64,000 nt of DNA, from positions 248,001 to 312,000 of the forward strand of contig CP099977.1 of the NCBI GenBank assembly GCA_024372495.1, in the 5' to 3' direction. Under the pieces are notes generated by a model, which worked only from the letters and a program-made list of their open reading frames with translations, did not search any database and was not told the origin of the DNA. The position numbers and the translations under genes were made by a program. Below are positions 45,728 through 59,223 of the stretch, piece by piece (the first letter of the stretch is position 1; every line of letters starts with the position of its first letter). The DNA is from Pseudarthrobacter sp. Fe7 (GTDB taxonomy: Bacteria; Actinomycetota; Actinomycetes; Actinomycetales; Micrococcaceae).

Positions 45728-47235
45728 CGCTTGACCCGCCCGTCGCCCGCTTCTGCGGCGGCAGTCTGGCGGCCGGCATTCACGGATGCGGCGTCGGTAA
45801 AGTCCTGGTCCGCCTGCAGTTCAGCCTGGAAAGCGGCAAAACGGGCCTGGTGTGCGGGCCGGCGGAGGAGGACAAACCATGCGGCGCCCAGCAGGACGAA
45901 CCACACCGGGGTGACCAGCAGCGCCACCAGGGTGTCCGGCTGCGTGGTCAGGGTCCAGATCACGAAGGCGAAGAACGCGAAGACCACCCAGACCATGGCG
46001 ATGCCGCCGGGCATCTTGAACTTCGAGGCCTCATGCAGGTGCGGCCGGCGGCGGCGGAACGCGATGTAGCTGACCAGGATGATCGACCAGACAAAGACGA
46101 AGCAGACGGCGGAGACCGTGGTCACCATGTCGAAGGCTTTCCCCACGTCCTGGCCTGCGTACATGAGGACGACGCCGGACAGCAGCAGCACGCAGGAGAG
46201 GAACAGTGCGTTCTGGGGCACTTTACGCCGGGACAGTTTGCCGAAGACGTCCGGGGCGTCGCCTTCCTGGGCAAGGCCGAAGACCATGCGGGAGGTCGAG
46301 TAGATGCCGGAGTTCGCGGAGGACATTGCGGAGCTCAGTACCACGAGGTTGACCACGGTGGCCGCGGCACCCAGGCCTGCCAGGGAAAACATGGCGATGA
46401 ACGGGCTGTGGCCGGCCCTGAACTCGGTCCAGGGAGTGACAGCCATCAGGATAATGAGGGCGCCTACGTAGAAAAGGAGCACGCGGATGGGGATGGAGTT
46501 GATGGCCTTGGGCAGGTTCCTTTCCGGGTTCTTGGCCTCGGCGGCGGTGGTGCCCACCAGTTCGATGCCCACGAAGGCAAAGACGGCGATCTGGAAGCCT
46601 GCCACGAAGCCCATGAATTCGTTCGGGAAGAATCCGCCGTGGCCCCACAGGTTGGTGAAGGTGGCAGGGCCGGCGTCGGACTGGAAACCGGTGAAGATCA
46701 TGAACAGGCCAACGATGATCAGCGCGGCAATGGCAATGATCTTGATTAGCGCAAACCAGAACTCTGTCTCACCAAAGGCCTTTACGGTGGTGAGGTTCAG
46801 CAGGAGCAGGATGGCGACAGTGGCCAGGCCGGGGATCCACAGGGGTACCCCGGGCCACAGTTCACGGGAGTAGCCGGCGATGGCAATGACATCGGCGATG
46901 CCCGTGATGACCCAGCAGAACCAGTAGGTCCAGCCCGTAAAGAAGCCGGCCCACGGGCCCAGCAGGTCGGCGGCAAAATCGCTGAAGGACTTGTAGTTGA
47001 GGTTGCTGAGCAGCAGTTCCCCCATGGCGCGCATGACGAAGAACAGCATGAAGCCGATGATCATGTACACGAAGATCACTGAAGGGCCGGCCGCCGAGAT
47101 GGTCTTGCCGGAACCCATGAACAGGCCGGTGCCGATCGCACCGCCAATGGCGATGAGTTGGATGTGGCGGTTACTGAGCTGCCGCTCCAGGTGCGGGGCT
47201 CCGCCGCCGGGGGACGTCGGGGAATGTGTCGTCAT
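45724..47235 (-). CDS. cycA: D-serine/D-alanine/glycine transporter
   Basis: An intact 503-residue APC permease. LERQLSNRHIQLIAIGGAIG, GLFMGSGKTISAAGPSVIFV and ANSGIYSTSRMVFGLAQEG follow CycA closely. It imports glycine, D-serine, D-alanine and related amino acids with protons. I take the ATG at 47235 (GGAG upstream), just after the riboswitch; the open frame upstream is leader RNA. It is co-transcribed with purU. A glycine riboswitch on an importer gene argues that this organism uses glycine as a nutrient. Confidence 0.92.
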   Translation of the reverse strand: MTTHSPTSPGGGAPHLERQLSNRHIQLIAIGGAIGTGLFMGSGKTISAAGPSVIFVYMIIGFMLFFVMRAMGELLLSNLNYKSFSDFAADLLGPWAGFFTGWTYWFCWVITGIADVIAIAGYSRELWPGVPLWIPGLATVAILLLLNLTTVKAFGETEFWFALIKIIAIAALIIVGLFMIFTGFQSDAGPATFTNLWGHGGFFPNEFMGFVAGFQIAVFAFVGIELVGTTAAEAKNPERNLPKAINSIPIRVLLFYVGALIILMAVTPWTEFRAGHSPFIAMFSLAGLGAAATVVNLVVLSSAMSSANSGIYSTSRMVFGLAQEGDAPDVFGKLSRRKVPQNALFLSCVLLLSGVVLMYAGQDVGKAFDMVTTVSAVCFVFVWSIILVSYIAFRRRRPHLHEASKFKMPGGIAMVWVVFAFFAFVIWTLTTQPDTLVALLVTPVWFVLLGAAWFVLLRRPAHQARFAAFQAELQADQDFTDAASVNAGRQTAAAEAGDGRVKR

Positions 47236-47287
47236 TGAGGAACTCCATCGTTCGAGCGGCACCTGGGGTGTCGCAAAGATTGGATTT

Positions 47288-47478
47288 CCTCCCCGCTCTG
47301 TCTGGGACCTGAGAGTTTCCACTCGCCGGGATGGCGTGCTTGCACCGTCGGTGAGCCAGGACAGGGCCTGACTGCTTTCCAGAGTTGCCTCACCGCGGCG
47401 GTACGTGGGCCTGAGAGTTTCCTGGGGAGGGTTTGCTCCTACGGCGCCTGCTGAATGTACCGGCAGGGCTCTCCCGCC
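47288..47478 (-). ncRNA. Tandem glycine riboswitch upstream of cycA-purU
   Basis: Same two-aptamer architecture as the other two but more diverged in the stems: GCGGGAGAGCCCTGCCGG, GCAGGCGCCGTAGGAGCAAA, AAACTCTCAGGCCCACGTAC, then GAGGCAACTCTGGAAAGCAG, CTCACCGACGGTGCAAGCAC and AAACTCTCAGGTCCCAGACA. It ends about 50 bp before the cycA start. Confidence 0.9.
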
Positions 47479-47800
47479 GCAGGTCAAAAGCGTTGATTGG
47501 TAAATCAGTGTTCAGTTATCAGGGGTCATCCACCCTGGCGCGCTTTTCCGCAGGTGGGCCCTCCCTGTGATGTCGGCCGGCGACCGGAGCGCCCAGCGTT
47601 CTTTGGGCCAGTCCGGCTGCCCGGCCGGATCACGGGGTTCAGTGTGGCGTCCGTCACGAACAAAAGTCAAGCGCAACATTACGCCGTCTCCGTAACGCTC
47701 CTCCCGGCACGCTTCATGACGGGCCGATTTGCCCCCGCACCGTTTTACCTGTACCTTGTGAGCCGAATCACCCACATTTCAATAAGCCTTTCGAGCTGTG
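47479..47800. other. Divergent promoter region between cycA and gcvP leaders
   Basis: No gene is supported here. It must hold the back-to-back promoters of the cycA-purU and gcv transcripts. On the minus strand TTGACTTTTGTTCGTGACGG contains a possible -35 element. On the plus strand the 30 bases before 47801 are shared with the inverted copy upstream of the MTHFR-like gene, so they are probably promoter sequence. Confidence 0.45.
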
Positions 47801-48044
47801 GCGGGAGAGTTCTCCCGGCCATCACCGGGCAGGCGCCGTAGGAGCAAATCCTCCCCGGGAATCTCTCAGGCCCATGTACCGTCACGGCGAGGCGACTCTG
47901 GAAAGCAGTGCTGCTCCGGCGGCACTCACCGACGGTGCAAGCAGGCCCTGGCTGGGTTTGCGGAATCTCTCAGGTCCAATACAGAGCGGGGAGGGACCCG
48001 ATCCATGCCGTGCCATCCGTGGCCGGCCAAACCTGGAGTTCCTC

Positions 48045-48061
<17 letters not shown>
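47772..48061 (+). repeat. Right arm of a ~290-bp inverted repeat (leader of gcvP)
   Basis: Inverted counterpart of 44443-44732, spanning promoter-proximal sequence, riboswitch, ribosome binding site and the first six codons of gcvP. The two arms bracket a 3-kb segment holding cycA, purU and a third riboswitch. Confidence 0.85.
47801..47995 (+). ncRNA. Tandem glycine riboswitch upstream of gcvPTH-glyA
   Basis: Two aptamers: GCGGGAGAGTTCTCCCGG to CTCTCAGGCCCATGTACC, then GGCGACTCTGGAAAGCAGTG, CTCACCGACGGTGCAAGCAG and AATCTCTCAGGTCC. It is almost identical to the one at 44509-44703. It should activate the glycine cleavage operon when glycine is high. It ends about 50 bp before gcvP. Confidence 0.93.
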
Positions 48062-50898
<2,837 letters not shown>

Positions 50899-50907
50899 GG
50901 ATCCCCC

Positions 50908-52020
50908 ATGACTGAGAACTACACGGCTCTTTACGAAGAGCACAAGAAGCTTGGCGCCTCCTTCACCGATTTCGGTGGCTGGCAGATGCCGCTCAAGTAC
51001 AGCTCCGAACTCGCCGAGCACCATGCCGTCCGCAAGGCCGCGGGCCTGTTCGACCTCTCCCATATGGGCGAAGTCTGGGTCACCGGACCCGAAGCCGGTG
51101 CCTTCCTGGACTACGCCCTGGTGGGCAAGTTGTCCGCCATCGCGGACGGCAAGGCCAAGTACTCGCTGATCTGCAATGAAGACGGCGGCATCATCGACGA
51201 CCTCATCACGTACCGTTTCGGCGGTGAGAAGTACCTGGTGGTCCCCAACGCCGGCAACGCTCCCACCGTCGCGGCCGCCCTCGCCGAACGGGCAGCCAAC
51301 TTCGATGTGACGGTGGAGGACGCTTCAGCGGCCACCTCGCTCGTCGCAGTCCAGGGCCCCAAGGCCGAGGCCATCCTGCTCAAGCTGACCGATGAATCCC
51401 AGCACGCGCTGGTCACCGACCTGAAGTACTACGCGTTCAACGAGCTGACCATCGCAGGGCAGGACGTCATCCTGGCCCGCACCGGCTACACCGGAGAAGA
51501 CGGCTTTGAGCTCTTCCTGCCGAATGAAGGCGCCGCTTCCCTGTGGGAGTCCGTGGCCCAGGCCGGGGAAGAGTTCGGCATTGTCCCCTGCGGCCTTGCA
51601 TCCCGTGACTCGCTCCGCCTTGAGGCCGGCATGCCGCTGTACGGCAACGAGCTGTCGCTGGAGCGTTCACCGTTCGACGCCGGGCTTGGCCCCGTAGTTG
51701 CGCTCAAGTCCAAGGAAGGCGGCTTCGTCGGCCGGGCCGCACTCGAGGCAGCCAAGGTGTCCGGCTCCAAGCGCAAGCTCGTGGGCCTGAAGGGCCTCGG
51801 CCGCCGCGCCGGCCGTGGCGGCTACCCGGTCCTCAAGGACGGCAACGTCGTCGGTGAAGTCACCTCTGGCCAGCCCTCACCCACCCTGGGCTACCCTGTT
51901 GCACTGGCCTACGTCGACGTCGAGCACGCCGAACTGGGCACGGCCCTCGACGTGGACCTGCGCGGCAAGGCCGAGCCCTTCGAAGTTGTGGCCCTGCCGT
52001 TCTACAAGCGCCAAAAATAA
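50908..52020 (+). CDS. gcvT: Aminomethyltransferase, T-protein
   Basis: An intact 370-residue T-protein. SFTDFGGWQMPLKYSSELAE, LFDLSHMGEVWVTGPEAGAF and ILARTGYTGEDGFELFLP are family landmarks, and the C-terminal barrel ends FEVVALPFYKR. It transfers the methylene group from aminomethyl-lipoyl GcvH to THF, releasing ammonia. It starts 9 bp after gcvP. Confidence 0.96.
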   Translation: MTENYTALYEEHKKLGASFTDFGGWQMPLKYSSELAEHHAVRKAAGLFDLSHMGEVWVTGPEAGAFLDYALVGKLSAIADGKAKYSLICNEDGGIIDDLITYRFGGEKYLVVPNAGNAPTVAAALAERAANFDVTVEDASAATSLVAVQGPKAEAILLKLTDESQHALVTDLKYYAFNELTIAGQDVILARTGYTGEDGFELFLPNEGAASLWESVAQAGEEFGIVPCGLASRDSLRLEAGMPLYGNELSLERSPFDAGLGPVVALKSKEGGFVGRAALEAAKVSGSKRKLVGLKGLGRRAGRGGYPVLKDGNVVGEVTSGQPSPTLGYPVALAYVDVEHAELGTALDVDLRGKAEPFEVVALPFYKRQK

Positions 52021-52030
52021 GTCCTCGGGT

Positions 52031-52105
52031 TCCGGTGGGCCTGACATCCTCTGCGTGCTGCTCGTTCCCCGCTTTGACGCACGCTGCCGGATACCAGCCC
52101 CACCG
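52031..52105. repeat. Palindromic intergenic repeat, copy 1
   Basis: About 75 bp lying between gcvT and gcvH, with inverted ends (CGGTGGG / CCCACCG) and a core GTGCTGCTCG...TTTGACGCACGCTGCCGGA. The core recurs at 53878-53977 and, inverted, at 54044-54117. Confidence 0.75.
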
Positions 52106-52149
52106 TCTCACCCCTCCCTCTTTGAACACCAAACTTAAGGAACCACACC

Positions 52150-52529
52150 ATGGCTAAAGTTGCCGCTGAACTGAAGTACTCCGCCGAGCACGAATGGATC
52201 GCCGCCGACGGCTCCGGCCCGTCCGTGGTGGGCGTGTCCGCTGTTGCCGCCGAAGCGCTGGGCGACATCGTCTACGTGGACCTGCCCGAGGTCGGCTCCA
52301 CGGTGACCGCAGGTGAGACTTGTGGCGAGATCGAGTCCACCAAGTCCGTTTCGGACCTGTACTCCCCTGTCACAGGCGAGGTCACGGAGGTCAACGACGA
52401 CGTCGTCAGCGACCCTGCCGTGATCAACAACGATCCTTACGGCGCCGGCTGGCTCTTCAAGGTCACCGTCAGCGAAGAGGGCCCGCTGCTGTCCGCTCAG
52501 GAATACGCCGAAGCGAACGGCGGCGAACT

Positions 52530-52533
<4 letters not shown>
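52150..52533 (+). CDS. gcvH: Glycine cleavage system H-protein
   Basis: A 127-residue lipoyl carrier. [19 protein letters not shown] is the family start, and [19 protein letters not shown] holds the lipoylated lysine. It shuttles the aminomethyl group between P- and T-proteins. Its stop overlaps the glyA GTG (GTGA). Confidence 0.96.
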
Positions 52534-53852
<1,319 letters not shown>

Positions 53853-53877
53853 GCGCTTGGCTCTGGTCACCTTGGCC

Positions 53878-53977
53878 CGGTGGGATCGGCATCCTCCGCG
53901 TGCTCGGTCGCGTAGACGCCCGCTGAGCGGACGTGACGCTCCCTTAGACGCACGCTTCCGGATACCGGTCCCACAGG
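53878..53977. repeat. Palindromic intergenic repeat, copy 2
   Basis: About 100 bp between glyA and sdaA, resembling copy 1 (CCGGTGGGATCGGCATCCTCC, GTGCTCGGTCGC, then GACGCACGCTTCCGGATACC and GGTCCCACAGG), with an extra 25-bp block in the middle (GACGCCCGCTGAGCGGACGT). Confidence 0.7.
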
Positions 53978-54043
53978 GGCCGCGCCGCCTCACCTTTACC
54001 GGTTCAACAGCTGGCGATTGGCAGCAAAGGTGACATGCCAGCG

Positions 54044-54117
54044 GCGGGTGAGCGGATTCCGGAAGCGTGCGTCAAAGCGACGAAGGAGCAGCACGCGGAG
54101 GAATTCGGTCACCCGCC
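54044..54117. repeat. Palindromic intergenic repeat, copy 3 (inverted)
   Basis: Inverted copy. TCCGGAAGCGTGCGTC at 54058-54073 is the exact reverse complement of GACGCACGCTTCCGGA in copy 2, and GAGCAGCACGCGGAGGA matches the complement of copy 1's GTGCTGCTC region. Copies 2 and 3 together form a large inverted pair in the glyA-sdaA gap, possibly a terminator or stabilising structure. The rest of the 306-bp gap shows no gene. Confidence 0.7.
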
Positions 54118-54158
54118 CACCACCCCCGACCACACTGTTTTAGTTAGGAACCAATCGC

Positions 54159-55599
54159 ATGGCTGTTGGAGTCTTTGATCTTTTTTCGATCGGGATTGGC
54201 CCGTCGTCTTCTCATACTGTGGGGCCGATGCGGGCTGCTGCTGTGTTCGCTGAGGAGTTGAAGGTCTCCGGCAAGCTCGCTGAGGTGGCGTCGTTGCGGG
54301 TGGATCTGTTCGGGTCCCTGGCCGCGACGGGGCATGGGCACGGGACGATGACGGCGGTGTTGTTGGGGTTGGAGGGGTTTCATCCGGAGTTGATCCTGCC
54401 GGAGCAGGTGGAGGAGCGGTTGGCCTCGATCGCGGAGACCGGGATGCTGCACCTGGCCGGGGCGGTGTCCCTGCCATACGGGGTGGGCGATATGGTGTTG
54501 CGGCCGTTGACGGTGTTGCCGCGGCATACGAACGGGATGACCTTCACCGTCACGGACGCGGACGGCCGTGCCCTGCATGCGGCGACGTTTTTCTCGGTCG
54601 GTGGCGGGTTCATCGTCAGGGAGGGTGAGGAGGACGCGGCGCAGCAGGAACTGGACGCGTCCAAGGAGGAACTGCCGCTGCCGTTCCGGACCGCCGCGGA
54701 GCCTGCTGGAGCACTGTGCTTTGACGGGGCTGGGTATCGCCGATGTCATGGCCGTGAACGAGAAAGCCACCCGCACCGAGGAGGAGATCCGTTCCGGGCT
54801 GCTGCATATCTGGTCCGTGATGGAGAACTGCGTGCAGACCTCGCTGAAGCGTGAAGGGGTACTGCCGGGCGGGTTGAAGGTCCGCCGCCGCGCCCCGGAC
54901 TGGTACGAACGGCTGAAAAAGGAAACCGCCCGGCCCGGAGACACCGGCCAGGACGGGCAGGACGGGCAGGACCACTACGACCCGCGGTACTGGCAGGAGT
55001 GGGTTAACTTGGTGGCGTTGGCGGTGAACGAGGAGAACGCCTCCGGCGGCCGGGTGGTCACCGCCCCGACGAACGGGGCGGCCGGGATCATCCCCGCGGT
55101 GTTGTTCTACGCCCTGCACTTCGCCCCGGGCATGGACCAGGCTACCGAGGAGGACCGCGACGACGTGGTGGTGCGCTTCCTGCTTGCCGCCGGCGCCGTC
55201 GGGGTGCTCTACAAGGAACAGGCCTCGATCTCCGGGGCCGAGGTCGGCTGCCAGGGCGAGGTGGGGTCCGCGTCCTCGATGGCCGCCGCGGGCCTGGCCG
55301 AGGTCATGGGCGGCACCCCGGCGCAGGTGGAGAACGCGGCCGAGATCGCGATGGAACACAACCTGGGCCTGACGTGTGACCCGATCGGCGGGCTGGTCCA
55401 GGTCCCCTGCATCGAACGGAACGCGATCGCGGCCGCGAAAGCGATCAACGCCGCGAAAATGGCGCTCTGGGGCGACGGCACCCACCGCGTCTCCCTCGAC
55501 GAAGTCATCATCACCATGCGCGAAACCGGCAAAGACATGTCCGACAAATACAAAGAAACCGCCATGGGCGGCCTCGCCGTCAACGTCGTCGAATGCTGA
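54159..55599 (+). CDS. sdaA: L-serine dehydratase (one indel)
   Basis: 479 residues after repair. [20 protein letters not shown] is the N-terminal signature of single-chain L-serine dehydratases, and the catalytic domain has [37 protein letters not shown] and VQVPCIERN carry the cysteines that bind the [4Fe-4S] cluster. It deaminates serine to pyruvate. One extra C at 54700-54704 (GAGCCTGCTGG) shifts the frame; removal gives [18 protein letters not shown]. Codons drift from G/T-ending at the 5' end to C/A-ending at the 3' end. Confidence 0.93.
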
Positions 55600-55645
55600 C
55601 ACCCAGCACGTCCCGACTTCCCAAGCAAACAAAGGAAACACGATC

Positions 55646-56659
55646 ATGACCCTGGCACCTGAAGGCCGGAAGATGCTGCGGATCGAGCAGCGCAACGCTG
55701 CGGTCCCGGTGGAGCGGAAACCGGAATGGATCAAGGCCAAGGTCCAGATGGGTCCCGAGTTCGTCAGCCTCAAGAACCTGGTCAAAAAAGAAGGCCTGCA
55801 CACCGTCTGCGAAGAAGCCGGCTGCCCCAATATCTTCGAATGCTGGGAAGACAAGGAAGCCACCTTCCTGATCGGCGGGTCCGAATGCACCCGCCGCTGC
55901 GACTTCTGCCAGATCGACACCGGCAAACCCTCCCCCGTGGACATGTTCGAACCCACCAAGGTGGCCCGCTCCGTCCAGTCCATGGCCCTGCGCTACGCCA
56001 CCGTCACCGGCGTGGCCCGCGACGACCTCGAAGACGAAGGCGTCTGGCTCTACGCCGAAACCGTCCGCAAAATCCACGAACTGAACCCCGGCACCGGCGT
56101 GGAACTGCTCATCCCCGACTTCTCCGGCAACCCCGACCACATCAAAGCGATCTGCGACTCCGCCCCCGAAGTCTTCGCCCACAACGTCGAAACCGTCCCG
56201 AGGATCTTCAAAAGGATCCGCCCCGCGTTCCGCTACGAACGCTCCCTGGACGTCATCACCCAAGGCCGCAACCACGGGATGGTCACCAAATCCAACCTCA
56301 TTCTGGGCATGGGCGAAACCCGCAAGGAAATCTCAGAAGCCCTCACCGACCTGCACCAGGCCGGCTGCGACCTGATCACCATCACCCAATACCTCCGCCC
56401 GAGTGAACGGCACCTGCCCGTGGACCGCTGGGTCAAACCCCAGGAATTCGTCGACCTCCAGCACGAAGCCGAAGAAATCGGCTTCCTCGGCGTCATGTCC
56501 GGACCCCTGGTCCGCTCCTCCTACCGCGCCGGCCGCCTCTGGGCCACCGCCATGCGCAAAAAAGGCCGCGACATCCCCACCGAACTCGCCCACATCGCCG
56601 ACGGCATCCAAGACTCCGGCACCACCCGCCAGGAAGCCAGCACCCTCCTCGCCGGCTAG
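55646..56659 (+). CDS. lipA: Lipoyl synthase
   Basis: An intact 337-residue radical-SAM enzyme. [12 protein letters not shown] is the auxiliary-cluster CX4CX5C and CTRRCDFC the radical-SAM CX3CX2C. It inserts sulphur at C6 and C8 of octanoyl-GcvH (and other lipoyl domains). It follows sdaA by 46 bp and closes the glycine/serine region, where it supplies the lipoyl arm of GcvH. The last part of the gene is strongly C/A-ending in codons. Confidence 0.95.
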   Translation: MTLAPEGRKMLRIEQRNAAVPVERKPEWIKAKVQMGPEFVSLKNLVKKEGLHTVCEEAGCPNIFECWEDKEATFLIGGSECTRRCDFCQIDTGKPSPVDMFEPTKVARSVQSMALRYATVTGVARDDLEDEGVWLYAETVRKIHELNPGTGVELLIPDFSGNPDHIKAICDSAPEVFAHNVETVPRIFKRIRPAFRYERSLDVITQGRNHGMVTKSNLILGMGETRKEISEALTDLHQAGCDLITITQYLRPSERHLPVDRWVKPQEFVDLQHEAEEIGFLGVMSGPLVRSSYRAGRLWATAMRKKGRDIPTELAHIADGIQDSGTTRQEASTLLAG

Positions 56660-56674
56660 AAGCACTGGACCGCA

Positions 56675-56730
56675 CGACGGCGGCAGGAGGCTAAGGCGGG
56701 CCGGCTGAAGTGCCTGCCTTCCCGCCGTCG
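56675..56730. terminator. Hairpin between convergent lipA and GH65 genes
   Basis: Outer stem CGACGGCGG / CCGCCGTCG, with an inner CAGG / CCTG pairing and a longer GC-rich loop. No U-tract. It lies in the 81-bp gap between the two stop codons. Confidence 0.5.
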
Positions 56731-56740
56731 GACGCTCTGC

Positions 56741-59086
56741 CTAACTGTTGCCGCGCACCACGGGGATGCTCGCGGTCGGCAATCCGCTGGGGAATACCGT
56801 GGGCTCCGGCTCCGCCACCGGTTCCAGCGGCACCTGCACGGACTGGCCCGCCACGGTGAGGCGCCGGCCGCGGACGTCCACCTCCAGCGGCCCGCCTTCC
56901 TGGACCGTCAGCGTGATGGAACCGGCCGCAAGCTGGACCAGCAGCAGCCGCCCGCGGATTTTCAGGTGGAAGGCCAGCCCCTCCCACTCAGCGGGCAGGC
57001 GCGGATCGAAGTACGGGACCTGGCCTTGGTCGCGCAGGCCGGCGAACCCGCACACCAGGGAACTCCAGACTCCACCGGTGGAGGCGATGTGCACGCCGTC
57101 GATCGTGTTCCCGTGGGTGTCGTCAAGGTCGATGAACGCGGCATTGGTGAAGTGTTCCAGGGCTTCCCTCGAATAGCCCACCTCCGCCGCCATGATGCCC
57201 TGTACGCACGCGGACAGCGTGGAGTCGCCCGTGGTGATGGGATCGTAGAAGTCGAAGGCGCGCTGCTTCTCCCCGGCTGTGAAGTCCTGCCACTGCAGGA
57301 ACATGGCCAGGACCGTGTCAGCCTGCTTGAGGACCTGGTGGCGGTAGATGACCAGCGGGTGGAAGTGCAGGAGCAGCGGGTACTTGGACCGGGGCGTGGT
57401 CCAGTCCCAGGCCTCCAGGGTCATGAAGTCGTTGTCCTGGGAGTGCACCTGCATGCGTTCGTCGAACGGCAGCTGCATGCGCTTTGCGGCTGCTTCCCAC
57501 AGCTGGCGCTCCTCGTGGGTAATTTCGGCGTGGTCCAGCGCCGCGGCCGCGCGCAGGTTGAAGCGGGCCATGACGTTCGTATACAGGTTGTCGTTCACCA
57601 CGGCCGTGTATTCATCGGGGCCGGTGACGCCGTGGATGTGGAAGAGCCCGTCCTTGCCGAAAAAGCCCAGGGAGATCCACATCCGCGCGGTCTCGATCAG
57701 CAGTTCCGCACCCACTCCGTCGCGGAACCCGGCATCGCCGGTGGCCCAGAGGTACCTGTTGGTGGCGAAAGCAATCGCGGCCGCGATGTGGAACTGGGCG
57801 GTGCCGGCGGCGTAGTAGGCGCTGGCTTCGAGCCCGTTGATGGTGCGCCACGGGAAGAGGGCGCCGTCAACGCTCAGTTCCTTGGCCCGGATCTTGGCCT
57901 CGGGAAGCATCCCGTGGCGGAACTCCAGGACCTGCCGGGCCCCGTCGGGATTGGTGTAGGTGAGGTACGGCAGCAGGTACACCTCCTGGTCCCAGAAGTA
58001 GTGCCCCTCGTAGCCCGAGCCCGTTACGCCCTTGGCAGGAATGCCGGCAACATCGGCGCGCGCCGTAGCCTGTGCCAGCTGGAAGAGGTTCCAGCGGATG
58101 GCCTGCTGCAATCCGGGTCGCCCGCCCTCAACCACGATGTCGGAGGTGGCCCAGTAGCCGCGGTAGTGGGCCATGCTTTCGGCAAAAATACTGTCCACCG
58201 GGCGGAGCGCTTCTTCCGCCACCGCGGCTGCATCCACGTCCGGGTCCTGGATGGTGCGGCCTGCCGCATAGCTGACGCTTTTCTCCAGCCGGAACGGGTC
58301 GCCGGCCTCAACGGCAAGCACATACCGGACGCTGCTGTCATCCTGGTCCACCAAGGTTTCGAACGGCTGGTGCCCTGGGGAGGTCCAGTGGTCCACTGCG
58401 ATCCCCACCCGCTGCTTGGATTCAGCCGCCTCCCAGGACAGTCGGAGCGAGCCGTCGCCGCCGTCGAGCCGCACCGGGAGCAGCACCCGCCCGGCGTGCC
58501 TTCCAGCCCGCCGGGGATCGTGCACGGAGTGGTCTTCCACCGGCTGGTCCTGCCGGTTGATCACGGTGGAGGTGACGTCGAGGGAGATCTGCCGGTCCGC
58601 TGCCACTTCGAGCGAAATGCCGAGGCTGCCGCGGGACTCGTAGCCTACCGCCCGGCGTTCAGTGGTGGTCACCGTGGCCCCGGACCGGCATTGCCAGGTG
58701 ATTCGGCACTCGTAGATCCCGGTGGAAAAGTCGACGCTCCGCCGGTAGTCGAGGACCTCCGATTCGGCGAGGCTGAGGCTTTCACCGTCCACCACCACGG
58801 TGAAGTTGTTGACGTCCGGGATATAGAGGATGCGCTGCCCCGTCCGGGCAAAACCAAAGGCGTTTTCGGCGTGCTTGATGTCCCAGATCTCGTGCAGGCC
58901 GTTGATGAAGCTGCCGGGCAGATCGGCATCGGCTGCCGCCCAGTGCGCACCCCGGATACCCAGATGCCCGTTTCCCAGGGCAAACAGGGTCTCCAGGGTT
59001 CCCGCGCCGTCGGTTTCGTAGCGCGTTTCAACGAGCTGCCAAGGGGTGTCGGGGAACCGTTCGCGGTCCGCGGTAATCAGTGCCAT
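56741..59086 (-). CDS. Glycoside hydrolase family 65 disaccharide phosphorylase
   Basis: An intact 781-residue GH65 enzyme. FALGNGHLGIRGAHWAA is the N-terminal super-sandwich motif, and KGVTGSGYEGHYFWDQEVYL and GVTGPDEYTAVVNDNLYTN surround the catalytic glutamate and phosphate site of maltose/kojibiose/trehalose phosphorylases. It phosphorolyses a glucosyl disaccharide to beta-glucose 1-phosphate and glucose. I take the ATG at 59086 (AAAGGAC); the frame is open to 59158. It lies 137 bp after the HAD gene in one transcription unit. Which disaccharide is used cannot be read from sequence. Confidence 0.88.
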   Translation of the reverse strand: MALITADRERFPDTPWQLVETRYETDGAGTLETLFALGNGHLGIRGAHWAAADADLPGSFINGLHEIWDIKHAENAFGFARTGQRILYIPDVNNFTVVVDGESLSLAESEVLDYRRSVDFSTGIYECRITWQCRSGATVTTTERRAVGYESRGSLGISLEVAADRQISLDVTSTVINRQDQPVEDHSVHDPRRAGRHAGRVLLPVRLDGGDGSLRLSWEAAESKQRVGIAVDHWTSPGHQPFETLVDQDDSSVRYVLAVEAGDPFRLEKSVSYAAGRTIQDPDVDAAAVAEEALRPVDSIFAESMAHYRGYWATSDIVVEGGRPGLQQAIRWNLFQLAQATARADVAGIPAKGVTGSGYEGHYFWDQEVYLLPYLTYTNPDGARQVLEFRHGMLPEAKIRAKELSVDGALFPWRTINGLEASAYYAAGTAQFHIAAAIAFATNRYLWATGDAGFRDGVGAELLIETARMWISLGFFGKDGLFHIHGVTGPDEYTAVVNDNLYTNVMARFNLRAAAALDHAEITHEERQLWEAAAKRMQLPFDERMQVHSQDNDFMTLEAWDWTTPRSKYPLLLHFHPLVIYRHQVLKQADTVLAMFLQWQDFTAGEKQRAFDFYDPITTGDSTLSACVQGIMAAEVGYSREALEHFTNAAFIDLDDTHGNTIDGVHIASTGGVWSSLVCGFAGLRDQGQVPYFDPRLPAEWEGLAFHLKIRGRLLLVQLAAGSITLTVQEGGPLEVDVRGRRLTVAGQSVQVPLEPVAEPEPTVFPSGLPTASIPVVRGNS

Positions 59087-59223
59087 GGTGGGGTCCTTTT
59101 GGCCTTGCTGTGGTGCCGGGCTGGCCGGCACGGAATATTCGGGGGAAGGGCGGTTCACGGATGGGTGCTGCCGGGGAAGCAGCAGGGTTGCCTGGGGGCA
59201 GGCAACGGGGTTTGATGCGGGGT

